Counted from the stretch's first letter, positions 54,109 to 62,716 are shown. The stretch: DNA of 64,000 bases from an uncultured Lachnospiraceae bacterium (GCA_947599905.1 CANQFR010000001.1:31062-95061); one strand, 5' to 3'. Made by a program: numbers and translations. The notes: generated by a model not told the origin, from the sequence alone.

Positions 54109-54699
54109 TCAAGTACCCGCAAACAATTCCTCGAATGGCCTCCCATCCTCAAGGATTACCTTTATATACTCGCCGACAACTGCATAATCAGCGCATACCT
54201 TACGCAGTCTATCGACCGCTGGCTTGATACCCCCTAGGGCTGAGCGTATGCATGCCAGCAGGTCTAAGCCTTCCGTCACCATGAAGTCCTCGTTAAGCGA
54301 CTTCACGCACTGGACTGCGAACCTTACCTCTTCGTCATTCAAGACCTCCTCAAAGGCGTCCGCCACCTGGTTGACCATCGCCGCAGAAGCCTCCTCCTCG
54401 GTTATCTCACCCTTCTGACGCTTCTCATCATCGATCTCCGTATTCGTTATGGAGCAGAACTTCTTACCACGATTATAATTCCGCAGGACTTCCTTCTCAC
54501 GGACAGCCCGCTCATACGCACGAATATTGAATGACTCAGGCTTGTAAATATCACCACGAACGCCTTTCATAGCTATATCATAAGCATAATCCGTCACACG
54601 GTCACTTTCACAAGCCCTTGCAAAAATTTCAACTGTCTCGTCAGGCAACTCATTCAAACCATTGCACTGCCCAAAGGAAAGACTTTTCAAGATACCCAT
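54109..54699 (-). CDS. Unknown helical protein, first gene of the polymerase operon
   Basis: 196 residues, mostly alpha-helical and acidic, no membrane segment. A stretch of alternating charges (TEIDDEKRQKGEITEEEAS) lies near residue 90. GGGAGG is 9 bases before the ATG. It is the first gene behind two tandem promoters and a repeated element, so it may be a regulator of the operon; this rests on position only. Confidence 0.68.
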   Translation of the reverse strand: MGILKSLSFGQCNGLNELPDETVEIFARACESDRVTDYAYDIAMKGVRGDIYKPESFNIRAYERAVREKEVLRNYNRGKKFCSITNTEIDDEKRQKGEITEEEASAAMVNQVADAFEEVLNDEEVRFAVQCVKSLNEDFMVTEGLDLLACIRSALGGIKPAVDRLRKVCADYAVVGEYIKVILEDGRPFEELFAGT

Positions 54700-54736
54700 A
54701 ATTTCGTGCCTCCCGCAGTTTCAAATTTCATTTTCT

Positions 54737-54788
54737 ATTATACCACATTTCAATCCACTCTTCACGCACTTCAATCCACTCTTCATGC
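54737..54788 (-). promoter_or_regulatory. Second promoter with a tandem 19-bp repeat
   Basis: TGG TATAAT at 54742-54737 (minus strand) has a poor -35 (GTGAAG). Immediately upstream lie two 19-base direct repeats, at 54749-54767 and 54770-54788, with one mismatch and a 21-base period (two helical turns). The first repeat overlaps the -35 region, as an operator or activator site would. Confidence 0.65.
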
Positions 54789-54828
54789 GAAAGAAAAGAC
54801 ACTTTCCATTGATTTACTAATGGTTTTT

Positions 54829-54857
54829 ATTATACCATGAAACCGCAGTTTATGCAA
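54829..54857 (-). promoter_or_regulatory. Upstream promoter of the polymerase operon
   Basis: Minus strand TTGCAT (54857-54852), 17-base spacer, TGG TATAAT (54834-54829). It lies about 90 bases upstream of the second promoter, so transcripts from it pass through the 19-bp repeats. The DNA between them and the 54904 gene is A/T-rich and has no clear terminator. Confidence 0.8.
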
Positions 54858-54903
54858 GCTTTTTTACACAATTTTTTAAAAATTCTGTAAGAAAATTTTC
54901 AGG

Positions 54904-55368
54904 TCAATGGGTGGCGTTAAAAAGGTCGGTGAGGAACTCCATGCACTCCTCCCCATCGGGAACAACCTCGCCGTTCTTCGTGACAATCTTAATGGCGTTC
55001 GTAGCTGAATCCTTCGTGAACGAAACTATGTCGTCCAAGCAAGTCCACCCACCGCTCGTCTTGAGCATTACCTTGCCGTCCTCGAACTTCACGCTTCCGT
55101 CAATGGTGCCTTTCACGCTTTCTGCCATCTGGGCAACCTTGTCCATTGTCACCCCAGCATACTCCTGAATCTGCTCGGGAGTCGCAATCCCGAAATAGAT
55201 GCAAAGGATCACCGCCACGGCAACAAGTGCAACAGCCTTGAATACCCCCTTGATCAACTTTGCCAGCACGATCGCAACAACCACTGCAATCACACAGGCG
55301 ATTACCTGATTGGCTCCTACCTTGCCTCCTGTAGCCTCCATTACAAAACCATTAAACTGCTCATACAT
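54904..55368 (-). CDS. Small membrane protein
   Basis: 154 residues with two adjacent hydrophobic segments (about 21-40 and 44-64) separated by KLIKG, then a soluble domain of ~85 residues. AAGGAGG precedes the ATG. No family recognised. It is the last gene of the operon starting at 58490. An inner-membrane hairpin protein with a cytoplasmic or outer domain; topology is uncertain. Confidence 0.7.
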   Translation of the reverse strand: MYEQFNGFVMEATGGKVGANQVIACVIAVVVAIVLAKLIKGVFKAVALVAVAVILCIYFGIATPEQIQEYAGVTMDKVAQMAESVKGTIDGSVKFEDGKVMLKTSGGWTCLDDIVSFTKDSATNAIKIVTKNGEVVPDGEECMEFLTDLFNATH

Positions 55369-55371
55369 AAC

Positions 55372-55632
55372 TTACTTCCTCCTTAAAATTGTTCCATCCC
55401 TTAGTGCCACTATGGTCGATACATGCCTCTTTGGAAGCTCGCCCGACCTCGAGCGTATAATCCTGCAATCCTTACTTACAAAAAGATTGGTGAAAAACCC
55501 GCCATTATCCATCAAATCATGCAGCCTCTCGACGTTCATGAACTTATCACGCCCGTAATCCTGCATGACTACCCCGACACGCCTATCGTTGGAGTCCACC
55601 ACTATTTCCTTCGCCCTGCATATAATCACCAA
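55372..55632 (-). CDS. Small unknown protein
   Basis: 86 residues, basic, from a TTG or the adjacent GTG, following a GGTGGTG site. The C-terminus (DGTILRRK) and a Met-rich middle have no recognised motif. The segment VGVVMQDYGRDKFMNVERLHDLM is strand-then-helix. It lies between two larger unknown genes with short spacing. Confidence 0.6.
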   Translation of the reverse strand: MVIICRAKEIVVDSNDRRVGVVMQDYGRDKFMNVERLHDLMDNGGFFTNLFVSKDCRIIRSRSGELPKRHVSTIVALRDGTILRRK

Positions 55633-55646
55633 CTACACCACCCTTC

Positions 55647-56312
55647 TTACAAATCGAAAGTGCCGCCTGCAAATATGAAGTCCGAAAACTTCTTAACCTT
55701 CTGCTTCTGTGCGGACGCAGATGTCGACTTTTCCTGCTTCTTATGTGACTCTGTTGTAGTGATCTCCAACTCCGCAAGGCTCATGGACTTTATTGGCTCA
55801 CAGCCCTCGTATGACTCCGTGAACTTCACGCCGCACCCACTCAAGTCATTCTCATCAAAACGCCCGACACGGCTTCCACGCAACGGGAAAAGACCGTTCC
55901 CGTAAAACCTGACTGACGGATACCCAGAACTCAACCTTGTTATGGAGCGCATGTCCATGTACTCATCAGGAAGGGAAATCACAAGGCGTACCCCTTGCGG
56001 TGTCTCAGCCACAAGGCTTCTCACATCCTCCTCGTCCATGTCCATGCCCTGCTCCACAACCACATTCATACGCACGCCTGACATCCTATCCCTTGTAAGC
56101 TGCTTATACAAAGGAAACTCCCCGGTGCCATGGTACTCCAGCAGAAGAACGTTCACGTTGCGCCTTGCATACGCAAGCGCCTTCTCAAGCGACAAATCGT
56201 CACATACAATACAAAGCCGCACGTCATGCTTTTTCCCATCAACTTTCGCAGAGAGAGCCATGCCGTCATACCCCTGGGCTTCCTCAAATCCGCATTTTGC
56301 CAAAACCGCCAT
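55647..56312 (-). CDS. Unknown protein
   Basis: 221 residues. Residues 25-120 alternate strands and helices (RLCIVCDDLSLEKALAYARR, VNVLLLEYHG), like a nuclease- or Toprim-type alpha/beta fold, but no catalytic set is complete. A charged Lys/Ser/Gln linker follows near residue 190, and the last residues (SDFIFAGGTFDL) could be a short interaction peptide, perhaps of clamp-binding type. Function unknown. Confidence 0.66.
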   Translation of the reverse strand: MAVLAKCGFEEAQGYDGMALSAKVDGKKHDVRLCIVCDDLSLEKALAYARRNVNVLLLEYHGTGEFPLYKQLTRDRMSGVRMNVVVEQGMDMDEEDVRSLVAETPQGVRLVISLPDEYMDMRSITRLSSGYPSVRFYGNGLFPLRGSRVGRFDENDLSGCGVKFTESYEGCEPIKSMSLAELEITTTESHKKQEKSTSASAQKQKVKKFSDFIFAGGTFDL

Positions 56313-56317
56313 GATTC

Positions 56318-57301
56318 TTAATACCTCGCTTTCAAATTATAATACCCGTACACGAAATTCATCGCATCCGTGCCGTTTCCCCAAGGCCTGTCGCCAAGAA
56401 CCTGCCTTATTCTGAGGAACTCTGACAATGGAATCTCGTTCAGCCGCCATATGTGCCTCTGATACCTTGCAAGCCTACTTTCGTTGTAACACTCAGGCAA
56501 GTTTGAAACACTCTTGTAAACCTTACCAGATATCAGAAGAACTTTCAACTCTATTATGCTCTTAAGGCTCGTACACATATAATTATACAACGTCTGGAAC
56601 CCTATCGAGCCACCAAGCTCCACAACAGCCCTGCATCTATTGGAAACAACCTTCTTAATGCCGTTACCAACAGGATTGCACAAGGAAAACAGGAAACTAT
56701 CCACGGAAAGACCGCCAATACCGTGCCTGTCGACTATATCAGCCCTTGTCTGGTATTTTACCCCTGAAGCTAGGTTCATAAATATATCGAACAGCGAATC
56801 TATATCCGCTGAATACCCCTGGACAACGTAATCGAACAGCTGCCCTTTCAGCCTCTTAGACTCAGGCACGAAAGCATCATACAAATACAGCACGTCCGGC
56901 CTTCTAAGGAACGGTGCATACATATCGTACACATCGTCAAGACCCTCAAGACCGTCCTTTATCTTCTTGTACACTGCATACTTCTCGCACCTTATGAAAA
57001 ACAAGCACGAAGCAGAATCCTTTATGAGCTTAAACAAATCTGCGTTCACAAGATCCTGCCTTTCCCTGTCCACAGCCTCCAGCTGCACAAGCCAGCCCCT
57101 TGAAAATGGCGGAGAAACCGTCATAACCTGGCGAACCGACTTCAAATCAGGAGCCTTCTTAATGTCTACCATGGACTCTTGCCTGGTGGAAAGATACCTT
57201 CTTAGCTTATCCTGCACGAACATCCAAAGCTTCGTGCTTTCAGTCTGTAACAACACAACCCTCGGCGAAAAAGTCCTGGCGTCCAAATCCTCTAATCTCA
57301 T
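56318..57301 (-). CDS. Unknown protein, possible clamp-loader delta-like
   Basis: 327 residues. Helical second half with RLARYQRHIWRLNEIPLSEFLRIRQVL near the end. The first half has strands and a segment PPFSRGWLVQLEAVDRE, which recalls how delta subunits report DNA ends of clamp loaders. There is no P-loop, as expected for delta but also for most unrelated proteins. If the clamp-like gene is real, a loader subunit would be expected somewhere in the element. I regard this as a guess. Confidence 0.6.
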   Translation of the reverse strand: MRLEDLDARTFSPRVVLLQTESTKLWMFVQDKLRRYLSTRQESMVDIKKAPDLKSVRQVMTVSPPFSRGWLVQLEAVDRERQDLVNADLFKLIKDSASCLFFIRCEKYAVYKKIKDGLEGLDDVYDMYAPFLRRPDVLYLYDAFVPESKRLKGQLFDYVVQGYSADIDSLFDIFMNLASGVKYQTRADIVDRHGIGGLSVDSFLFSLCNPVGNGIKKVVSNRCRAVVELGGSIGFQTLYNYMCTSLKSIIELKVLLISGKVYKSVSNLPECYNESRLARYQRHIWRLNEIPLSEFLRIRQVLGDRPWGNGTDAMNFVYGYYNLKARY

Positions 57302-57316
57302 CTTACATCACCATAT

Positions 57317-57949
57317 TTAATACCCGCCATAAGCATACGCCAAATTCACGAACGTAATGCCAACCATTCCAGAAACACGCCTGTCACCTGAACAAATTGC
57401 AACATTATGCCGCTTTATACCTCTCTCAAGGCTATCGATAAGCCACTTATGCGGACTTACAACCGTCACAACGTCCTGATCAACACATAAGAACACGCTA
57501 TCAGGACTATCATACTTCATCGATACCCCGATTGATGTTTTCGACAGCACATTCTGCGACTGAATCCAAGCCATGCTGCCAAAGACTTCATACTCGCTGA
57601 AAATATGTCTATTCTTCAGTGCATTCCTTACACGCTTCGTATCACCTACGAACAAAGTATAGTATGTCTTTGTTTTATCAAGATACTGCCTTCCGGCTTC
57701 ATTTTCAAGCCTTAAGAATCGTGTATAACAATCCACCTTATGATCGATTACCTTATCAGCATAAGGAGTATTCCTCCAACGATTGTACCTACTCAGCTTC
57801 CCTACAGCCGAATTTATAGTATTTAGGGCAGCCTGCGCATTTGAAGCGTCACCTTCAACTGTCATATATAGCAACTGATTTGACTTATCATCAGAATCCT
57901 GAGACTTAATTATAAGCCTATTACCCATTACTGGAGACAACAGTGACAT
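57317..57949 (-). CDS. Unknown protein
   Basis: 210 residues from the ATG at 57949, 6 bases after AAGGAGGG. It overlaps the end of the HNH gene by 29 bases. Mixed alpha/beta with a basic region around residues 55-115 and few acidic residues, so nucleic-acid binding is possible. No motif. Confidence 0.65.
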   Translation of the reverse strand: MSLLSPVMGNRLIIKSQDSDDKSNQLLYMTVEGDASNAQAALNTINSAVGKLSRYNRWRNTPYADKVIDHKVDCYTRFLRLENEAGRQYLDKTKTYYTLFVGDTKRVRNALKNRHIFSEYEVFGSMAWIQSQNVLSKTSIGVSMKYDSPDSVFLCVDQDVVTVVSPHKWLIDSLERGIKRHNVAICSGDRRVSGMVGITFVNLAYAYGGY

Positions 57950-58490
57950 CTAGAACCCTCCTTCTCATATATTTAAAACTATCATTGCAATTTTCGCACA
58001 CCACGCACGCATTCCACACCTTACGGACGCTTTTATCGTCAATCCTGCGCAAGGAATAATCATCTACCCCTGCTATAAGCTTCCTTCCACAACAGGCACA
58101 TTTGTCATCCTGCCCGTGAAGCACTCTGGATTTTAGAGCCAAGTAGCTGTCAATATCCACCTTATACCTGGAATACACGTACCTGATATGCTTCATGGAT
58201 ACATCGTCAAGCCTCAAATGGTTTATCTCGTGCTTGGTTGGAACGCTGTTACCCTTCAGGGAATTACACCTCTTACAGCTCCAAAAGACATTATACCCGG
58301 CCTTATTTATCAGGTCGAAATATGGGTCTTCCGAATCCCTGCCAGACCACTTGAACACCGCAAGCGGAATGATATGCTCCACGCTCCTATTTTCGTCGTC
58401 CAGCTTTACCCCACAATACAGGCATTTACTGTTTAACCTAAGTTTGTTAAGCCCTGTAACGAACCTAAAATCATGGCTCAATATCACCAC
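57921..58490 (-). CDS. HNH endonuclease with a second zinc module
   Basis: 189 residues. Residues 20-85 form an HNH nuclease: CLYCG, VEHIIPLAVF (catalytic His of the beta-beta-alpha-metal fold), then CKRCNSLKGN. A second zinc unit follows, CACCGRKL...CVVCENCN, near residues 125-170, which looks like a decayed copy without the catalytic His. Such nucleases act as homing enzymes or in repair and packaging. A free-standing homing role is plausible, since the gene begins an operon next to a long non-coding region. Confidence 0.85.
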   Translation of the reverse strand: MVILSHDFRFVTGLNKLRLNSKCLYCGVKLDDENRSVEHIIPLAVFKWSGRDSEDPYFDLINKAGYNVFWSCKRCNSLKGNSVPTKHEINHLRLDDVSMKHIRYVYSRYKVDIDSYLALKSRVLHGQDDKCACCGRKLIAGVDDYSLRRIDDKSVRKVWNACVVCENCNDSFKYMRRRVLDVTVVSSNG

Positions 58491-58768
58491 CGCCTTGCAC
58501 TTTATTTACAGTCCTGAAAATCCGCCACGTTAAAAACGAAACCGCACTTTCAATTTTGATGAGAACTTGAGAAACCGGAAAATAGATTGAAATTTTAAAA
58601 ATTAAAACTCCTCAAAAACTGCCATTTTATGTATTTATGACAAGTAAATCGATATGTTCAAGCGACACTCATCATATTTTCTTAGATCGTCGCATCTACC
58701 TCTAATTTATAGTAAATCATAGCTAAGTGCTCCGACTGTACAAAAACTGACTTTTGCCATTCCGTCTT
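58491..58768. other. Long A/T-rich leader or non-coding region
   Basis: About 280 bp without a credible gene. A decamer ATGAGAACTT at 58559 and TATAGT at 58708 recur with almost the same spacing (149 against 150 bases) in the gap at 28166-28395. I see no GC-rich terminator after the methyltransferase gene. The region probably holds the promoter and a ~215-nt leader for the HNH operon. Confidence 0.45.
58716..58743 (-). promoter_or_regulatory. Probable promoter of the HNH operon
   Basis: Minus strand TTGTAC (58743-58738), 16-base spacer, TATGAT (58721-58716). Weaker than the consensus promoters elsewhere in the window. Confidence 0.45.
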
Positions 58769-60661
58769 TTACTCGTCATCAACCACCTCAGTGACGAACC
58801 CGAACTTGAAAATGTCCTTGCGCATGAAATCACGGTACGCAGTAAGAAGCTTCACGAACTGATCATCAATGGCCTGCATCCAAAGCCCGCTGCCACGGAG
58901 CTGCTGGAACCCTGCGTCCCAAGCGTCCAAGCTGCAAGCATACTCCGTCTTCGCCCTGTAATCATATGACTCAAGCGTGAAAGCACAGACATAATCGAAC
59001 AAATCCTTAGACTGCTGCGACCAGTACGGCTTGCTTTCTTCTATCATTCGGAGCATGAAATCATTGCACTGCGGATGCGAATCGATGTCCGCCAAAATCC
59101 TCGGGTCATGGCAGGCATTCCGCACGTCCTGCGCAGACAAATAGAACAGCTTGTTCCTTATATCCACCTCACCCCCGGCAAAGCGTACCCCACGGAGCGA
59201 GGACATCATGGACTTGTACTCGAAAAGGAATGCAACAATCCCGTTCCTTACCCAAGCCTCATATCCTTCCACAGATTCATTCGGCCTTGAAATGTCCTTC
59301 TTCGCTATCGCCCAGTCGGCATCTATCACCCTTCGGAACGTGTAACTGGACACGCAACGCCAGAAATTCTCCTCCGTGATGTCCACATACTGGATCGTGG
59401 TCGGCATTGAAAGCACGGCAGACTGGTCTGAGGAACGTGTTAACGTATTGCCAGTCATCAAAGTCCCAAGCGCATTTTCCGCAAGCCTTCCTGACTTGTA
59501 AGCAACCTTCTCGTTTGCCGCACCGCCCTTAAATGTCAAATGACTCGTCATAAGCGGTGCCTCGTTGTAGAATACTACGTCCTTCGGCTCTACCCACAGG
59601 CTCATCTTCTCCCTCGGAAGCTCGTAAAGGATTCTGCCGCCACATTCCGTGCCAGTTCCGTCCGCCTTGAGCATTTTCTTCTCAAGCAGGATATCATTAT
59701 GGACTGCCTCATAAGGCACGTCCAGATACCCGCCACGGCTCTTCCAAAGGGTGAAACCGATACCCCAAAGTATTGAGTCAGATGTGTCGCTGAACTCCTG
59801 CGCCGAAATGCACATGCCGTCAAGGAACTGGAAACAATGCTCGAACTCCTTAAGCAGGACGTTCGTACTGGAACCTGTAAAGAACTGAAGCGGCCCGAAC
59901 ATCGCATAATACGTATTGCTCAAATTGAACATTTTCACAAAATTAAATACACGCCAGCAGAACTGATAGAACAAATCATAAGCTGACTTTGACAAGTCGC
60001 ACTCTTTAGTGCTTATAGACTTCATGTACCGCCCGACATCCGTAGCGCCAGCCATACCCGACTTGTAAGGCGGGTTCACAATAAACAGCAAAGGCTCGTC
60101 ATTCCTTATGGCGTTCTGCAAGCCTTCAGGCAGCTTGTCAAGGAACTCGGTGTTCGTCACGTCGTAATCGATACCCTCAAGGAAATCGCACTGGAAAACC
60201 GTCGCACCCTGGAACTCAGGCATCGCACTTACCATGGCAACATCATCATCCTGCAAAGTTGACATATAAACGTGGCTCATATCCGCCTTAGATTCTTTCA
60301 GCAGATTGCCGGAGCCACAACTGTTATCCCATATCTTGTACTTCTCACGCCAATCTGGAACATACTTATCAATGTACTTGTATGCCTCATGAACCCATAC
60401 TAGCGGAGTGAAGAACTCACCGGCATTCTTGCGCCCATCTTCATCGAACTCCTTCTTAATGGCATCCTTATTGGACATGAGCTGGTCAAGTGAAACACCG
60501 TGGTCTTCGATCACATCAACAAGCGAATGCACAAGCCACATTTCGTCATCCTGCTCCGCAAGTACCCCTGCCTTCGCGACTTTTGCAAGCTCGAAGAACC
60601 GATGCCAGTCATTCCCAGTCACCTTCACATAATACCTGATAGCAAACTTTGCAAATTCCAT
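58769..60661 (-). CDS. N6-adenine DNA methyltransferase
   Basis: 630 residues. An FFTP segment (near residue 83) precedes motif I IWDNSCGSGNLL (near 108, S-adenosylmethionine binding), an acidic QDDDVAMV (motif II region), and the catalytic motif IV FIVNPPYKSG (near 198). The NPPY form means adenine-N6 methylation. The size and layout resemble type I/IIG HsdM-like or PglX-like enzymes with a C-terminal target-recognition part. No restriction gene is adjacent. It may protect the element from host restriction or mark an element motif. Confidence 0.9.
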   Translation of the reverse strand: MEFAKFAIRYYVKVTGNDWHRFFELAKVAKAGVLAEQDDEMWLVHSLVDVIEDHGVSLDQLMSNKDAIKKEFDEDGRKNAGEFFTPLVWVHEAYKYIDKYVPDWREKYKIWDNSCGSGNLLKESKADMSHVYMSTLQDDDVAMVSAMPEFQGATVFQCDFLEGIDYDVTNTEFLDKLPEGLQNAIRNDEPLLFIVNPPYKSGMAGATDVGRYMKSISTKECDLSKSAYDLFYQFCWRVFNFVKMFNLSNTYYAMFGPLQFFTGSSTNVLLKEFEHCFQFLDGMCISAQEFSDTSDSILWGIGFTLWKSRGGYLDVPYEAVHNDILLEKKMLKADGTGTECGGRILYELPREKMSLWVEPKDVVFYNEAPLMTSHLTFKGGAANEKVAYKSGRLAENALGTLMTGNTLTRSSDQSAVLSMPTTIQYVDITEENFWRCVSSYTFRRVIDADWAIAKKDISRPNESVEGYEAWVRNGIVAFLFEYKSMMSSLRGVRFAGGEVDIRNKLFYLSAQDVRNACHDPRILADIDSHPQCNDFMLRMIEESKPYWSQQSKDLFDYVCAFTLESYDYRAKTEYACSLDAWDAGFQQLRGSGLWMQAIDDQFVKLLTAYRDFMRKDIFKFGFVTEVVDDE

Positions 60662-60674
60662 AATTTTACCCGCC

Positions 60675-60965
60675 TTACATTAAACTTAATATGCTGCTTA
60701 CAAGCATAAGCGCATAAAACAGCACGTTTATAAGCTTCACTGACTTATTCTTACTTAAAATTTCCGTAAGTTCCAGTATGATGCACAGTACCCCTGAAAT
60801 CAGAAACACCAAGCTCCACCGCATACAGAAACCGCCGACAAGCCCAAGCACGCCCTCATGAAAAAAGCCATTGAACTCTATTTTACCGAGGAAACCGAGG
60901 ACACTTACACCATTCATAATAACTGATATGACAAGCATGATTAAAAGCAAGACATGCGCCAACAT
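60675..60965 (-). CDS. Small membrane protein, three helices
   Basis: 96 residues, nearly all hydrophobic, with segments at about 4-24, 38-62 and 74-95. No motif. It lies between two soluble-protein genes with 2- and 13-base gaps. Very small multi-pass proteins like this can be exclusion, immunity or holin-like factors, but there is no evidence to choose. Confidence 0.66.
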   Translation of the reverse strand: MLAHVLLLIMLVISVIMNGVSVLGFLGKIEFNGFFHEGVLGLVGGFCMRWSLVFLISGVLCIILELTEILSKNKSVKLINVLFYALMLVSSILSLM

Positions 60966-60966
60966 G

Positions 60967-61464
60967 CTACACCACCATGCCCTTCCTTAAGTCGTCCATA
61001 AACTCCTCCGGCGATTCAAGCACAAGCTTTTCGAGCAGATTCTGTCCGTCATACCCGTTCTCCTCAAGCTGAAACCAGCTCTGCGTGAAAACGTACCAGA
61101 AAAGCATGCCCTCAAGAACCAAGTACAAAGGCTCCTTCCTGCCACCATACAGCATGTACCAGACCATCTCACGAATCCCGAAGCCGTCAAACATCTTCCT
61201 AACTGACATGTAAAAATCTTCAAATGCATTGCGGAACCTCCGCTTGCACGTATCAGACACGTCAACCGAGTCAAACAACGGCTCAGACTTATATACCAGA
61301 GGTGCCAAAGCCCCGCACCTTCCATCCGCCTTGCATACAGTGGGTACTGAATATGGCGGCAAGCCATTTTCTATATCAGGAATTTCTGGATTCACATTCC
61401 TGAAGTAGGTGTTATATATCTTCAAATACCCCAGCCTTCTTATATCCTTTCTTGAAACCTGCAT
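60967..61464 (-). CDS. Unknown protein
   Basis: 165 residues, helical second half rich in Trp, Phe and Tyr (MVWYMLYGG..., LFWYVFTQSWF), which may pack against a membrane without crossing it. Cysteines at about 44, 50 and 72 are not in a clear metal site. Unknown function. Confidence 0.63.
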   Translation of the reverse strand: MQVSRKDIRRLGYLKIYNTYFRNVNPEIPDIENGLPPYSVPTVCKADGRCGALAPLVYKSEPLFDSVDVSDTCKRRFRNAFEDFYMSVRKMFDGFGIREMVWYMLYGGRKEPLYLVLEGMLFWYVFTQSWFQLEENGYDGQNLLEKLVLESPEEFMDDLRKGMVV

Positions 61465-61484
61465 AACATCCGTACCCCTTTAAC

Positions 61485-62435
61485 CTATTTTACCAACTGC
61501 TCCAGAATGTACAGAAACTGCTTCGCAGAAACAATCTTTATCTCATGCTCACCCTCTTTAAGAGTGCCAGAAGCCTTATGCTCCTCGTATTTCTCATTAT
61601 ATGCACGGGCTTTCTTCACCTTGTTCGTAAGCCTTGCAGGACTTCCATCCGCACCAGCCCACACAAGATAGTCACAGTTCCTTGTAAGCGCACCAAGGAA
61701 CTCAACATGCAGGTTCTGGTACAGGTTGTTGACCGTTGCATAGAAATCAGCCTTCGTCTTAAATGGGAATCCCACCTCGTCCGAACACACGGCTGTCAAA
61801 TGAACCATTTCAGCTGAGTGCATCTTTATTATCTCAACGAAATCAATGCACTGGTACAAATCCGACTTGAACATCTTCAAAGTCTCATACACCCTCGCCG
61901 CCCGGACTGAAACGTCCGAATCAGCCGAAATATCAAGCTTCCGGCAGACGTACCCCAAGCCTCCCTCCTCGAGTGCCGCATACGCCTCGTCAAGCGTATC
62001 ATACCCGCCAAACAGAGCCTGCGAACTCGTCTGGATAAATGGCAAATGCGCCAGCTTCACATACTCCGCAAGGGTCATCCGCCTCTTCGCATTCAACTGG
62101 CTCACGATTCCGTTCGCCACGTCAAAGCTCATGCCCTCCGGCACGCCGTCCTTATCCGGCTCGTATGAGAACAGCAGGAGCGGGTTGTCAAGGCCGAACT
62201 CAGACACAAGCTTCGTAGCCCTGGCCTCGCCCAAGTCCTTCACGCCCAAATCCGCCGCCATGGCGACCATGCGCTGTACTACCTTGCTCGGACACTTCGG
62301 ATTGCTGCAATGGAGCTGCGTGAGAGCCTCGCTCATCTCCATGGGCGCACCGCAATCCGGGCACTCCCTCGGCAGACAGGCGTAAAACTCATCCGGGAAA
62401 CTATTATCATAATCACAAAAATCATCAACACGCAT
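61485..62435 (-). CDS. LigA-like protein lacking the catalytic domain (zinc finger, HhH, BRCT)
   Basis: 316 residues. Residues 22-50 are a LigA-type zinc finger (CPDCG...CSNPKCPSK). About 50-200 form helix-hairpin-helix DNA-binding repeats (VAMAADLGVKDLGEARATKLV). The C-terminal ~100 residues are BRCT-like (FLGALTRNCDYLVWAGADGS, TNKVKKARAYN, KIVSAKQFLYIL). This is the order found in the back half of NAD-dependent DNA ligase, but the adenylation and OB domains are absent. AAGGAGG 7 bases before the ATG shows that this is a designed start, not a truncated ligase. It would bind nicked or bent DNA without sealing it. Confidence 0.8.
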   Translation of the reverse strand: MRVDDFCDYDNSFPDEFYACLPRECPDCGAPMEMSEALTQLHCSNPKCPSKVVQRMVAMAADLGVKDLGEARATKLVSEFGLDNPLLLFSYEPDKDGVPEGMSFDVANGIVSQLNAKRRMTLAEYVKLAHLPFIQTSSQALFGGYDTLDEAYAALEEGGLGYVCRKLDISADSDVSVRAARVYETLKMFKSDLYQCIDFVEIIKMHSAEMVHLTAVCSDEVGFPFKTKADFYATVNNLYQNLHVEFLGALTRNCDYLVWAGADGSPARLTNKVKKARAYNEKYEEHKASGTLKEGEHEIKIVSAKQFLYILEQLVK

Positions 62436-62712
62436 TGTTCTTCCTCCTTAAAGCGGACTTCATTTTCTCTCCATATGCGACCAGCTCAGACCTTGTGATA
62501 AAATCGGGCTTGACTGAAAGCGAATCATACAGCTTTACCATCAACTGTGTATGCAGTACAACGTCCTTCGCCCAAAGCACGTTTTCATTGCACATCCCGT
62601 ACCCCAAGAAATACTCGCAATCGGAAACCAGCCTCGCAAGCATCCCTACCGCAAAGCCGTACCCGCTTGACAAAAACTTCTGAACCGTGCCGTCAACATC
62701 CAGACTCGTCAT
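62425..62712 (-). CDS. Small unknown protein
   Basis: 95 residues from the ATG at 62712, 8 bases after GGAGGGG. A longer frame to 62745 overlaps the HNH gene. Helical, ending in a basic KMKSALRRKNN. It overlaps the ligase-like gene by 11 bases, so the two are coupled and may work together. No motif. Confidence 0.67.
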   Translation of the reverse strand: MTSLDVDGTVQKFLSSGYGFAVGMLARLVSDCEYFLGYGMCNENVLWAKDVVLHTQLMVKLYDSLSVKPDFITRSELVAYGEKMKSALRRKNNAC

Positions 62713-62716
62713 GTTT

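Noticed and set aside
54749-54788. Possible CRISPR array
   Set aside because: Only two 19-bp copies with a 2-base gap, no spacers and no cas genes; it lies in a promoter region.
58491-58768. tRNA gene in the long gaps
   Set aside because: No T-loop GTTCGANTC-like box with a matching acceptor stem was seen in this gap or in those at 1234-1531, 15704-15898 and 28166-28395.
61485-62435. Broken ligase pseudogene
   Set aside because: It has a strong ribosome site directly before the start, an intact frame and complete zinc finger to BRCT, and nothing resembling an adenylation domain upstream.
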